51,982 nt of DNA. Source: an uncultured Prevotellaceae bacterium. GTDB taxonomy: Bacteria > Bacteroidota > Bacteroidia > Bacteroidales > Bacteroidaceae. Positions 18,397 through 28,368 of the stretch are shown piece after piece; within the stretch, counting starts at the first letter, position 1, and each line of letters starts with the position of its first letter. Made by a program: the position numbers and the translations under genes. Location: positions 1 to 51,982 of the forward strand of contig CAMVDU010000017.1 of NCBI GenBank assembly GCA_947166345.1, in the 5' to 3' direction. The notes below the pieces were generated by a model. That model did no database searches. It was not told the DNA's origin and worked only from the letters and a program-made list of their open reading frames with translations.

Positions 18397-21300
18397 CTAT
18401 CGGATAATGACTTTGGTATTATTCCGAATATACAGTCCCTTCTTCACTTTTGTGACAGGTCTTCCGCTGAGGTCATAGGTCACAGACGAAGAAGGGTCTT
18501 TAGTAGTTAGAGCTTGAATGTCTGTAGTTACGGCAATGTAGTCATTCACATTCTTGACAAAGTTAATGTCATAGATATCACTCTCCCCTGTCGTCGAAGT
18601 CAGCCCAAAGATGGTTTGTCCTACACAAATGCTGGGACGATTGCCAGAGAAATTCTCATAGATGCCGCTTGTTGCCATATTCCAGGCTACTACTACCTGC
18701 TGTTGGTCATCAACATCTATCGTCTGGGTAGCAGACGGAGCAACCTGCGTTCCATGATTGGAGCCATTGAGCCACCACAGATAGGAAGAACCACTTGTGG
18801 TGCGCAGATTTGATCCGCGCACCACAAGGAAGGTTTCGTCTTTATCAATCGTATAGTCATTCTCATTATACTTCATCATCAAGGCCACATTATTATTACC
18901 TGTGGCTTTCACATGGATGATGTTAAGGTTGGTGTCGTAGGTGATATTCGATGCTGACACACGATTGGGGTCACCCGTGGTCCAGTCAGAAGCTCTGAAA
19001 TGATAAGCATCGGCATTCTCGACATAACCTTTCATCAGTCGAAGATAGTAAAGGCCAGGATTCAGCGTTCCTTGCGTTGCGGCAAGGCGTACCACAAACG
19101 ATTTCTTGACCTGACCGTTGCCATCCGTAATGAGTGAAGCAGGAATGGGATATTCCACATTATAGAAACCATTGCTGTCAGCCTTCTTTACAGACTCAGG
19201 TATAACAATATCGGCAATCTTCACACCATCAACAAGGAGAGAGGCCTTGCGACCCTTGTCGGCAACAGTAAAACGACACATGATAGCAAGCGAGTCGGCT
19301 ACACCATTATTATTAAAAAGAGTGTACTGAACATAGCCGCCTGATTGCGCATCACGATAGCTCTCACCGTTATAGGTGCCCTTCGTAGAGCCGTTGGAGT
19401 ATTTGACATCGTGACCAGCCTCGCTCTGCTGTTCACCAGGAGCCACGAAATCCAGCGTACGGGCCAGCAGAGCTTCATTCTCAGCTTCGGTCTTAGCCAT
19501 ACTGCTGTTAGCAAAGTTCTCAGCTGTCTGCTGATACCAGTAACACATGTAACGGCTATGGTGAATGCTGTAGAAGGGCACGAGGGTCAGTTTGTCCCAC
19601 TTGTAGGTATCAACACCTTTGCGGCTGGCATCGATGGTGAACTGTAGTTTCGTGAGATCAGCGGGCTGAATGCGACTGAGTACCTCACTACGTTCACCAA
19701 TGAGCAAAGGAGAGTAAAGCAGGTTCTTCGATGAGCCCATAGCACCAGGAGCATGATCCATACGTCCGGCTCCTGCATATTCGTTCTGTAGTTTCTCATA
19801 AACAAGTCCAGTCTGTTCGGCCTCAGCCTGGCTGACTGCAGTAGTCTGTGCACCCAGCAAGATAGGTCCGCACTTGAAAGCGATGTAGTCAGTATAGTTG
19901 GGACATGTCTCAAAGCACAACTCCATAGGCAACCATACTGTTATGCGATCGCCTACCTGCCACTGGCGGTTAATGGTGACATAGCTGGCCTTACCCTTTG
20001 TGACTTCCTGGTTTACTGCCTGACCATTCACCATCACCTGATACTGCTCACCAGCCCATGCTGGATGGCGCACGGCGATAGCATATTCACCAGCCTTCTC
20101 TACAGTAATGGTAGTAGTTGCCGTCTGAGGAGTTGGGATGTTAGGAGCAGCGGTATCAATGAAGGGGAAGAGGGTCTCTTGTGTGACAGCGAAATCGTTG
20201 CTTACTAGACGAGATGGCGTAAAGAGGTTAACATACAGCGTCTTGTTGCCATCATGGGTATAGATAAAGTGACCATATTTTGAGTGGTTCTCCATTCCTG
20301 TGCCAACGCAGCACCACATACCCTGATTGGGGGTCGAATAGATACGATAACCCTGAGGACGCAAAGTTGTAAAATAGACATAACCACCCGTTGTGGGGTC
20401 TTGTGTAGAGAGAATATGATTCCACATGGCACTTTCGTAGAAATCAACATACTTGGCGTCACCCGTACGGTCACTCATCATCTCTGACAACTTCAGCATG
20501 TTGTTGGTGTTGCAAGACTCAGGACCGTCAAGATTATCGATATAGCGATTGGAATTGGCTACTGACAGGAAATGTTCGCCCACAGAGTTACCACCAATAC
20601 AAACGGTACGGTTCTCAGCCACATCTTGCCAGAAGTTCTCGGCAGCCTTCTTATAGGAGGTGGAAGTTGTGCTTTGCTCGAAGATACGCTCCATACCGAT
20701 AAACTTAGGTACCTGCGTGTTGGCATGCTTACCATCAAGGAACGTCTTATTCAATGTCTGCATGCCGTTGAGCATAGCCTTGTGGGTATATTTCTTTGCA
20801 GCATTCAGATACTTCTGATTACCGAAGAGCTGATAAGCATCGAGCATCGACTCGTTCATACCACCATGCTCACAATTCAGGAAACCCTCAAAGGCATCAT
20901 CAGACACCCTAGCAATCAAGTTCACACTCCAGTCTGCCAACTTACGGAACATCTCCTTGGCATCCTCGCTACCGCCATACAGATAGGCATCGCGCAATCC
21001 AGCCAACACCTTGTGCTGACAATAGAACGGCACCCATCCCCAATGGTTCTGGATGGCAGAGAGGTCTCCCTTATAAAAAGCCTTCCAGTCGCTGTTAATG
21101 GGCTGTCCGCCAATGAAGCCATAGAGTCCCTCAGTATTATTATCATACTGATCTTGGCAGTCTTTCATGACCTTTAACATGTAATCCAGACGCTCCTTCA
21201 GTTGTGAACGAGTTGCCTCATCGTGACAAGCAGCCCAGGCCAAAGCCAATGCCGACAAATAGTGACCACCCACATGTCCACTCAAGTCAAAACCAGCATC

Positions 21301-21585
21301 ACCACCCCAGTTGGGGAAATTGGGATGCTTCGTCAGCCATTGGTAATAAGGTGATGATTGGTCTGTCGTAGCACTAAGACCTGACTGACGTACAAAGGGG
21401 GTGAGCAGACGGTCCACATCATACTGCATCAGCATGTCGATGTTAAGATCCATAGCTGTCTTCATAGGACCGTCAAGCAGCGTCACCTGCTCCAAGTCAA
21501 AATGTTTGGGATAAAGTTCGGACTGGGCATTTGTCTGCAAAGCGCAAACTGCCAGAGCCGTTGATAGCAACAATCTTAATTTCAT
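18397..21585 (-). CDS. secreted GH127/GH146-like beta-L-arabinofuranosidase
   Basis: 1,062 residues: signal peptide (1-20), then a DUF1680-type (alpha/alpha)6 catalytic domain. Residues matching the zinc-cysteine active site of HypBA1 are Glu337 (GGNSVGEHF), Glu356 and Cys358 (ESCNT) and Cys425-Cys426 (MWCCVGTGMENHSKYG). Beta domains follow, one of them carbohydrate-binding-like, and the C-terminus reads YDLSGRPVTKVKKGLYIRNN then TKVIIR, a tail type common on secreted Prevotella proteins. Likely removes arabinofuranose from plant or mucilage glycans. There is no SusC/SusD pair next to it. GH127 and GH146 cannot be separated by eye. Confidence 0.88.
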   Translation of the reverse strand: MKLRLLLSTALAVCALQTNAQSELYPKHFDLEQVTLLDGPMKTAMDLNIDMLMQYDVDRLLTPFVRQSGLSATTDQSSPYYQWLTKHPNFPNWGGDAGFDLSGHVGGHYLSALALAWAACHDEATRSQLKERLDYMLKVMKDCQDQYDNNTEGLYGFIGGQPINSDWKAFYKGDLSAIQNHWGWVPFYCQHKVLAGLRDAYLYGGSEDAKEMFRKLADWSVNLIARVSDDAFEGFLNCEHGGMNESMLDAYQLFGNQKYLNAAKKYTHKAMLNGMQTLNKTFLDGKHANTQVPKFIGMERIFEQSTTSTSYKKAAENFWQDVAENRTVCIGGNSVGEHFLSVANSNRYIDNLDGPESCNTNNMLKLSEMMSDRTGDAKYVDFYESAMWNHILSTQDPTTGGYVYFTTLRPQGYRIYSTPNQGMWCCVGTGMENHSKYGHFIYTHDGNKTLYVNLFTPSRLVSNDFAVTQETLFPFIDTAAPNIPTPQTATTTITVEKAGEYAIAVRHPAWAGEQYQVMVNGQAVNQEVTKGKASYVTINRQWQVGDRITVWLPMELCFETCPNYTDYIAFKCGPILLGAQTTAVSQAEAEQTGLVYEKLQNEYAGAGRMDHAPGAMGSSKNLLYSPLLIGERSEVLSRIQPADLTKLQFTIDASRKGVDTYKWDKLTLVPFYSIHHSRYMCYWYQQTAENFANSSMAKTEAENEALLARTLDFVAPGEQQSEAGHDVKYSNGSTKGTYNGESYRDAQSGGYVQYTLFNNNGVADSLAIMCRFTVADKGRKASLLVDGVKIADIVIPESVKKADSNGFYNVEYPIPASLITDGNGQVKKSFVVRLAATQGTLNPGLYYLRLMKGYVENADAYHFRASDWTTGDPNRVSASNITYDTNLNIIHVKATGNNNVALMMKYNENDYTIDKDETFLVVRGSNLRTTSGSSYLWWLNGSNHGTQVAPSATQTIDVDDQQQVVVAWNMATSGIYENFSGNRPSICVGQTIFGLTSTTGESDIYDINFVKNVNDYIAVTTDIQALTTKDPSSSVTYDLSGRPVTKVKKGLYIRNNTKVIIR

Positions 21586-21616
21586 AAGTAAATTAGTTTT
21601 AGTTTCTATTTTGCTG

Positions 21617-21646
21617 CAAAGTTAAGAAAAATTTCTTAAACCGCAA
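21617..21646 (-). promoter_or_regulatory. promoter of the GH127-like gene
   Basis: On the reverse strand TTG (21644-21646), 19 bp, TAACTTTG (21617-21624), 32 bp before the ATG at 21585. Confidence 0.75.
21622..21639. promoter_or_regulatory. palindrome inside the GH127 promoter
   Basis: TTAAGAAA (21622-21629) and TTTCTTAA (21632-21639) are perfect inverted arms around AA. They lie between the -7 and -33 boxes, where a bound repressor would block the polymerase. A half site, TTAAGAAA, recurs at 21712-21719 beside the divergent promoter. Confidence 0.45.
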
Positions 21647-21726
21647 AAAAAAGGCGTACAAAACAACATTTTCGTTAAACTTTCATATTTTCTACGGACA
21701 CTCTAACTAATTTAAGAAATAATGTG

Positions 21727-21734
21727 TATCTTTG
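21727..21734 (+). promoter_or_regulatory. -7 element of the alpha-2-macroglobulin operon
   Basis: TATCTTTG matches TAnnTTTG and lies 17 bp before the ATG at 21752. No TTG is seen at the expected -33 distance, so this promoter may be weak or activator-dependent. Confidence 0.5.
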
Positions 21735-21751
21735 CAAAAAAGTATACGCTT

Positions 21752-24700
21752 ATGAAAAAGATAATGTTATTTATTGCCATCGCAGTCATGGTTCCTTTTA
21801 CGAATATGTACGCACAGACCTACAACAACTTGTGGAAGCAAGTTGACGATGCAGTCGATAAAGACCTGCCAAAAACCGAACAGCAATTGCTGCGTCAGAT
21901 TGCAGAAAAGGCTGTGAAGGAAAAGGCCTTTGGTCAGTTACTGAAAGCCGAGTTACAGGAGGCCCGCAGCCTGACATCTGTATCACCAGACTCGCTGGAG
22001 CCTGCCGTAGAGCGTCTCAAGCTACGCGAGGCTCAAGCTAACGATGTGGCATTAAAGGCAATCTACAATGCCGTATTGGGATATATCTACCAGAACAACA
22101 AGTCGCTCGACATTGACAACTATCAGCAGATAGCAGCAGACTATTACAACAAAGCGCTGTCTGACCCTGCTAAACTGGCAGCTGTGAAGTCGTCCATTTA
22201 CGAACCGTTTGTTGTGAATGGCATCGATAGTAAGTTCTTTGACCACGATTTGCTGAGCGTCATCGGCTATGAGACACAGCAGTTCCAAGTGTTACGCGAC
22301 TATTACCTCAAGACCAACAACCGTCGCGCAGCACTTCTCACCAGTCTGGAGGTTATCAAACAGGAACGTCCAGACGAACAGGTGGCGTACAACAAGTCTG
22401 TCTACCTGCAGCGCCTCGACTCCCTCATCAAGGAATATGCCGACTTGGCTGAAGCTGGCGAAATTGCCATTGAGCGCTATAACTACATGAACCGACAGAC
22501 AGATGCTACTGCCGAACAGAAATGGCAGTACATCAACTATGCACTTGGTCAATGGGGAGCTTGGCAACGTATGAACATTCTCCGCAACAGGTTGCGCGAC
22601 CTTACCTCATTGGTGTTTGATGCCAGTATGGAGCATCAGGTATTCATTCCTGGTCGCAGTCAGACCGTCTATCTGAAGAACCTGCGAGGCATCACCTCTC
22701 TGACAATGCGTGTCTATCGCGTGGCTGCCAATGGCGACATCGAAGCCCGTCCTTACACCTCCGAAGGTCTCAAGAAGCTAAGACCCCTGCTGACGTCTCT
22801 GCCAGAATTAACGCAGACACGCCAATATGTTGGAAAGAAATCCTATGAACAGTTTGAGGACACAATGACAATGGGAGGACTGCCTGCAGGTGTTTACATG
22901 GTGGAGTTTGAAAGTTCACCATCCACTCAGGTATCACGCTCTCTCTATTTTGTCAGCGATGTTCGTGTGATGGTTCAGGGACTGCCCAACAGCCAAGTTC
23001 GTTATGTGGCTGTCAGCGCCTCGACAGGTCAACCCATCAAGAATGCCAAGATACGTCTGACATCAGGCTATGGTCGCAACAGAGAAACGACAACAGTCAC
23101 TACCAACAACAAGGGCGAATACCTTTATACTTATAAGAATGAACGTCCTTCAACGCTGTTTGCCACCACTCCTACAGACAAAGCCTGTCCCCCCACTAAC
23201 GCCTATGGCTATTTCTACCTCTATGATTCAGGCAACAAAGAGGACCAAGTGGCCATATTCACCGACCGCAGCATCTATCGTCCAGGACAGACCGTCCACA
23301 TGTCGGCCATTTCCTATACAACCCTTCACGGCTACGACCACAAGGCAAATGCACACCAGCAGATGCACATCCAACTACGCGATGCCAACTATCAGGTAAT
23401 AGCAGAGAAAGATGTCACAACTGATGACTTTGGTACTTGTTCTGCTGACTTCACGCTACCGTCACAGGGACTGACAGGCAGTTTCTCGCTGTCTGTTAAT
23501 GGACATCGTCACTATTTCGATGTCGAAGAATATAAGCGTCCCACATTCGAGGTTGTGTTCCCACAGGTGAACCAACATTATGAAGACGGCGACACAGTCG
23601 TTGTCAGGGCAACAGCCCGTTCCTATGCAGGTGTTCCTGTTCAGGGTGCCAGCGTCAAATACAAGGTAGAGCGTCGTCTGGCTTTCTGGTGGCTCAGCTA
23701 CTCCCGTTACTGGAGTGGTGGTGCCTATGGCTCAGGATCTGCCAACGAGGAAGTGGCTTCTGGTGAAGCCATCACCGATGCCGATGGTACCTTTGCCGTT
23801 GAGATGCCGATGATTCTTCCCAAGACGGCCTATCCTATGTTCTATAACTTTGTGGTTGTTGCCGATGTTACTGACCAGGCAGGCGAGACGCATCAAGGAC
23901 AGCTGTCACTACCATTGGGCAACCGTAAGACTGCCTTCAGCACAACATTGCCTGACAAAGTGTTAGCAGAAAAGTGTCCACAAGTGATGTTCAACCTGCG
24001 CAATGCCGCAGGCATCGACATCCCCACCACCCTACGCTATCGTATCGACAACGGCAAGTGGACTGAGGGACAAACCAACACTCACATTCCAACGCTCAAG
24101 TCTCAGCTCTCAAATCTAAAGAGCGGCAGCCACACGCTGGAAGCTATTTGCGAGAGCGACACCATGAAGCGCGACTTCGTGGTATTCTCGCTTAACGATA
24201 AGCAACCTGCTACAGAAACCGACGAATGGTTCTACTTGTCTGACTCACAGTTCCCCAACGATGGTCAACCTGTGACGCTTCAAGTAGGTTCTTCTGACAA
24301 GGATGTACATATCGTCTATACCATCCTGGCTGGAAGAGAAATTGTAGAGATGGGAACTGCTGACCTCTCCAACGAACTCATCAACAGGAAGTTCACTTAT
24401 AAAGAAGAATATGGTAACGGACTAGTGCTTACCTTCGCATGGATAAAGGACGGTAAGTCATATAGTCATCACGCCACCATTCAGCGTCCATTGCCCGACA
24501 AGAAGCTGAAACTGCAATGGAAGACTTTCCGCGACCGTCTGACTCCTGGTCAGCAGGAAGAGTGGACACTCATCGTCACACAACCTGATGGCAAACCCGC
24601 CAATGCGCAACTGATGGCTACACTCTATGACAAGAGCCTCGACCAACTGCAGCCCCATTCATGGGTTCTTTCTCCCGGCAACTGGCTACCGCTTTCTTCT

Positions 24701-27256
24701 GCCAACTGGACCATCTCATCATGGGGTAATATCCACTGGTCTGGTGACAAGCATCAAGGAGTTTTGCCAACAAGTGGACTGAATTTCAGCACCTTCGACC
24801 ACAGTCTCTATCCCTCACCCTATTACGGCAGACGTACACGAATGCTGATGGCAGGAATGGAAATGAAATCACTAGCTGTAAGCGAAGATGCTGAGGAGTA
24901 TGAACTCAATGAAGTTGCAATGCCGGCAATGGAGAAGAACACCCTCAGCATGGACGAAGCTAAAAATGAAGAAGTAGTTGTAACAACCCAAGGTTCTGAT
25001 GAAGAGGAGACAACAAGCTCCGTTCAAATGCGTGAGAACCTGAACGAGACTGCCTTCTTCTATCCCCAGCTGATGACCGATATCAACGGACAGGTGACAA
25101 TGAAGTTCACCCTGCCTGAATGTCTGACCACCTGGCGATTCATGGGTTTGGCCCATACACAGGATATGATGTATGGCGAACTGACTGGCGAAGCCGTTGC
25201 CCAAAAAGATGTGATGATACAGCCCAACATGCCTCGTTTTGTCCGCATGGGCGACCAGGCCACCATCTCAGCACGTATCTTCAACATTGGTGAGAAAGCC
25301 ATTAACGGAAAGGCTCGTCTGCAGCTCATCGACCCAGAGACTGAGAAGGTAGTTACTCAGAGCACAATAGCTGTCACATTGGAACCCGACTCCACCACCA
25401 GCGTCACCTTCGTTTGCCAACCACAAAACGATTGGAGTTCGCTGCTGATTGCAAAGGTTTCGGTTAGCGGTAATGACTTCAGCGACGGCGAGCAGCACTA
25501 TCTGGCCATTCTGCCCAACCGCGAGCGTGTCACCGTTACCGTGCCGTTCACGCAGAACGAGCCAGGCACGAAGGAAATCGACCTGACCAAGATCTTCCCA
25601 GAGAATCTGAATACTCAGAGTACTCCGGTTACTCCAACACTCACCGTCGAGTACACCAACAACCCAGTATGGCTGATGATACAGGCTCTCCCAACTGTTG
25701 GCCAACCGTACGACGAGAACGCTATCAGTCAGGCTGCATCTCTATATGCCAACGCTATCGGTCGTCATATTCTGGCTCAGAATTCGAATGCCAAGCATGT
25801 CTTCGAGGCTTGGAGTCGTGAGGCATCACAAACCACCAGTCTCAACTCTCAACTCCAGAAGAATGCAGAACTCAAAGACTTGTTGCTTAACGAGACACCT
25901 TGGGTGATGGATGCCAACCATGAGACAGAACAGAAACAACGTCTGGCTGACTTCTTCGACGACAACCTCATCAACCAACGTCTCAGCTCTGCCATCGACA
26001 AACTGCAGAAGCTACAGCTCGGCGACGGCTCATGGAGTTGGTGGAAGGGTATGGATGGTTCTACCTATATGACCATCGAGATCTGTGAGATGCTGGTACG
26101 TTTGAACCAGATGGTCGGCGAACAGGAAGAGACCAAGCAGATGCTCAAGTCGGCCATCAACTATATCGGCAAGGAAATGGTTGAACTGGTCAACGAGATG
26201 AAGAAGGAAGAGAAGAAAGGCTACAAGCCCACCTTCCCAAGTCACAAGGCACTGCAATGGCTCTACATTTGTGCTATCGATGGCAGACAGTTGCCAGCAA
26301 AAGTACAGGATGCCAACAACTACCTGAAGAACCTGTTGAAGAAAGATACCAAGAACCAGACCATCTACGAGAAAGCGATGTCGGCCATCGTGCTGGATTC
26401 CAAGACTTACATCAAGAGTCTGAAGGAATATACTGTTTATAAAGAGGAGATGGGACGCTACTACGACACCCAACGTGCTTCATATTCTTGGCGCGACTAT
26501 CGCATCCCCACTCAGGTAGCTGCCATCGAAGCCATCCAGCGCCTGACACCCGAAGACACTCAGACCATTGACGAGATGCGCCGCTGGCTGCTTCAGGAGA
26601 AACGCACCCAGGCATGGGACACGCCTATCAACAGTACAGAAGCCGTTTATGCTTTCCTCAATGGTAATACCTCTGAGTTGAAAGCACAGGACAAAACGAT
26701 GCTGAAGGTTGACGGTCGTTCTCTCGACACCTCTGAAGCTACAGCAGGTATCGGCTATGTGAAGGTGAGTGTTCCTGCAGAGAATGCGAAGACCTTCACG
26801 GCAGAAAAGACCTCGACAGGCACCTCATGGGGAGCCGTCTATGCCCAGTTCATGCAGAGCACTTCAGATATCAAAGACCAAAAGAGCGGCATCAGCGTGA
26901 AGCGCGAACTGCTACTTAATTCAAAGAAAACTCTGAAGGTTGGCGACCGCATCAAGGTACGTCTTACCATCGAGGCCGACCGCGACTACGACTTCGTGCA
27001 GGTTATCGACAAGCGTGCTGCCTGTCTGGAACCCGTCAACCAACTGAGCGGCTACAGCTGGGGCTATTACATCGCTCCGAAGGACTATACCACGAACTAC
27101 TATTTCGACCAGCTGTCTAAGGGCAAGCACATCATCGAGACTGAATACTACGTTGATCGCACAGGACAGTATGAGACGGGCACCTGCACCGTAGAATGTG
27201 CCTACTCGCCAGAGTTCCGTGGTCTTACCAAATCACAAACCATCAAAGTAGAATGA
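21752..27256 (+). CDS. alpha-2-macroglobulin family protein
   Basis: 1,834 residues starting at the ATG at 21752, which gives the signal peptide MKKIMLFIAIAVMVPFTNMYAQ; an earlier Met at 21722 overlaps the promoter. Macroglobulin domains are visible: MG2-like FTDRSIYRPGQTVHMSA (about 505-525), the bait-region neighbourhood with an acidic linker (about 1045-1095) and the A2M core ETAFFYPQLMTDINGQVTMKFTLPECLTTWRF. The thioester-domain helices include LGDGSWSWWKGMDGS, but no CxEQ thioester motif is present, so covalent trapping of proteases is not expected. Probably periplasmic or surface-bound protease defence. Its stop overlaps the next gene's start (ATGA). Confidence 0.9.
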   Translation: MKKIMLFIAIAVMVPFTNMYAQTYNNLWKQVDDAVDKDLPKTEQQLLRQIAEKAVKEKAFGQLLKAELQEARSLTSVSPDSLEPAVERLKLREAQANDVALKAIYNAVLGYIYQNNKSLDIDNYQQIAADYYNKALSDPAKLAAVKSSIYEPFVVNGIDSKFFDHDLLSVIGYETQQFQVLRDYYLKTNNRRAALLTSLEVIKQERPDEQVAYNKSVYLQRLDSLIKEYADLAEAGEIAIERYNYMNRQTDATAEQKWQYINYALGQWGAWQRMNILRNRLRDLTSLVFDASMEHQVFIPGRSQTVYLKNLRGITSLTMRVYRVAANGDIEARPYTSEGLKKLRPLLTSLPELTQTRQYVGKKSYEQFEDTMTMGGLPAGVYMVEFESSPSTQVSRSLYFVSDVRVMVQGLPNSQVRYVAVSASTGQPIKNAKIRLTSGYGRNRETTTVTTNNKGEYLYTYKNERPSTLFATTPTDKACPPTNAYGYFYLYDSGNKEDQVAIFTDRSIYRPGQTVHMSAISYTTLHGYDHKANAHQQMHIQLRDANYQVIAEKDVTTDDFGTCSADFTLPSQGLTGSFSLSVNGHRHYFDVEEYKRPTFEVVFPQVNQHYEDGDTVVVRATARSYAGVPVQGASVKYKVERRLAFWWLSYSRYWSGGAYGSGSANEEVASGEAITDADGTFAVEMPMILPKTAYPMFYNFVVVADVTDQAGETHQGQLSLPLGNRKTAFSTTLPDKVLAEKCPQVMFNLRNAAGIDIPTTLRYRIDNGKWTEGQTNTHIPTLKSQLSNLKSGSHTLEAICESDTMKRDFVVFSLNDKQPATETDEWFYLSDSQFPNDGQPVTLQVGSSDKDVHIVYTILAGREIVEMGTADLSNELINRKFTYKEEYGNGLVLTFAWIKDGKSYSHHATIQRPLPDKKLKLQWKTFRDRLTPGQQEEWTLIVTQPDGKPANAQLMATLYDKSLDQLQPHSWVLSPGNWLPLSSANWTISSWGNIHWSGDKHQGVLPTSGLNFSTFDHSLYPSPYYGRRTRMLMAGMEMKSLAVSEDAEEYELNEVAMPAMEKNTLSMDEAKNEEVVVTTQGSDEEETTSSVQMRENLNETAFFYPQLMTDINGQVTMKFTLPECLTTWRFMGLAHTQDMMYGELTGEAVAQKDVMIQPNMPRFVRMGDQATISARIFNIGEKAINGKARLQLIDPETEKVVTQSTIAVTLEPDSTTSVTFVCQPQNDWSSLLIAKVSVSGNDFSDGEQHYLAILPNRERVTVTVPFTQNEPGTKEIDLTKIFPENLNTQSTPVTPTLTVEYTNNPVWLMIQALPTVGQPYDENAISQAASLYANAIGRHILAQNSNAKHVFEAWSREASQTTSLNSQLQKNAELKDLLLNETPWVMDANHETEQKQRLADFFDDNLINQRLSSAIDKLQKLQLGDGSWSWWKGMDGSTYMTIEICEMLVRLNQMVGEQEETKQMLKSAINYIGKEMVELVNEMKKEEKKGYKPTFPSHKALQWLYICAIDGRQLPAKVQDANNYLKNLLKKDTKNQTIYEKAMSAIVLDSKTYIKSLKEYTVYKEEMGRYYDTQRASYSWRDYRIPTQVAAIEAIQRLTPEDTQTIDEMRRWLLQEKRTQAWDTPINSTEAVYAFLNGNTSELKAQDKTMLKVDGRSLDTSEATAGIGYVKVSVPAENAKTFTAEKTSTGTSWGAVYAQFMQSTSDIKDQKSGISVKRELLLNSKKTLKVGDRIKVRLTIEADRDYDFVQVIDKRAACLEPVNQLSGYSWGYYIAPKDYTTNYYFDQLSKGKHIIETEYYVDRTGQYETGTCTVECAYSPEFRGLTKSQTIKVE

Positions 27257-28314
27257 AAAAACTTCTTATATCAGCCATCTTCTTTGGAGCAGCGATAAAC
27301 CTGCATGCTCAGAAGATCGTTGTCACCAAATCAACTGTGGACGTGGGGAAAACGGGCTACGAAGTACCTGTTACAGCCATTTTCGAACTGAAGAACAAGA
27401 GTTCAAAGACGCTCTACATCAACGAGGTGAAGCCCGATTGCGGCTGCACCACCGTGGATGTGCCTTCAAAGACCATTGCGCCCAACCATTCATTCACCAT
27501 CACGATGACCTACGATGCCAAGATGTTGGGACACTTCACGAAACAAGTGGGCATCTATTCCAATGCGACTAAAGAACCTGTCTATCTGACCATGAAGGGA
27601 ATGGTGCTCGAAGAGTGGAAAGACTACTCCAAACTCTATCCCTATGACTTCGAAGGAATACTGGCCGACATGAATGACCTGGAGTTTGATGATGTGAAGA
27701 AGGGTGACCATCCTGAGATTGTGTTCAAGATTCTGAACAATACCAACACCAGCATCACCCCCAACCTACTCCACCTGCCACCCTATCTCACCGCTATCGC
27801 CAGTCCTGAGATACTGACACCAGGAAAGTCGGGTAAGCTGACCGTCACGCTCAACTCTGAGAAAGTAAGCAACTATGGTCTTACCCAGGAGCCCATCTAT
27901 CTGGCCAAGCATCTGGGCGACACTATCAACAACAACATTCTGCTGCCCGTCTCTGTGGTATTGTTACCTGACGTCAAAAACTACGGAAACATCAGCAACA
28001 CTTTTGCCCCTCAACTGAAGATGTCGGCTGAGGCACTCAACCTTGGCATGCACAAGGGGCGCAACATCAAGAATGCCACAATGACCATCACCAACGCGGG
28101 CAACATGAAGCTCAGCATCTCCTCGCTGCAGCTGTTCACGTCGGGTTTACAGGTAACGCTCAACAAACGTGATCTACAGCCTGGTGAGGTGGCAAAGCTC
28201 AAGGTGAAGGCCGACCGACAGCAACTGCTGAAGGCACGTTCCAAGCCTCGTATCCTCATGATTACCAACGACCCCAAACATACCAAAGTCGTCATTCCCA
28301 TCAATGTTAAATAA
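27253..28314 (+). CDS. secreted DUF1573 domain protein
   Basis: 353 residues with signal peptide MKKLLISAIFFGAAINLHAQ. The DUF1573 hallmark is near residues 58-64 (KPDCGCTTVD) inside an immunoglobulin-like fold (FELKNKSSKTLYINEV). Two more beta-sandwich segments follow, ending in ARSKPRILMITNDPKHTKVVIPINVK-like strands. The function of the family is unknown; members are exported and abundant in Bacteroidetes. The 4-bp overlap with the alpha-2-macroglobulin gene implies co-production. Confidence 0.88.
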   Translation: MKKLLISAIFFGAAINLHAQKIVVTKSTVDVGKTGYEVPVTAIFELKNKSSKTLYINEVKPDCGCTTVDVPSKTIAPNHSFTITMTYDAKMLGHFTKQVGIYSNATKEPVYLTMKGMVLEEWKDYSKLYPYDFEGILADMNDLEFDDVKKGDHPEIVFKILNNTNTSITPNLLHLPPYLTAIASPEILTPGKSGKLTVTLNSEKVSNYGLTQEPIYLAKHLGDTINNNILLPVSVVLLPDVKNYGNISNTFAPQLKMSAEALNLGMHKGRNIKNATMTITNAGNMKLSISSLQLFTSGLQVTLNKRDLQPGEVAKLKVKADRQQLLKARSKPRILMITNDPKHTKVVIPINVK

Positions 28315-28315
28315 T

Positions 28316-28365
28316 TGCTGTTGGCTGTTAGCATTTAGCCAATAGCCAATAGCTAAAAGCAAAGA
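28316..28365 (+). repeat. imperfect 7-bp repeats between DUF1573 and meaB genes
   Basis: The 54-bp gap is mostly made of variants of TTGGCTGT and AGCCAAT, with AGCCAATAGCCAATAGC at 28337-28353 as the clearest tandem part. The two halves are roughly complementary, so a hairpin is possible. No promoter is visible. Confidence 0.5.
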
Positions 28366-28368
28366 ATT

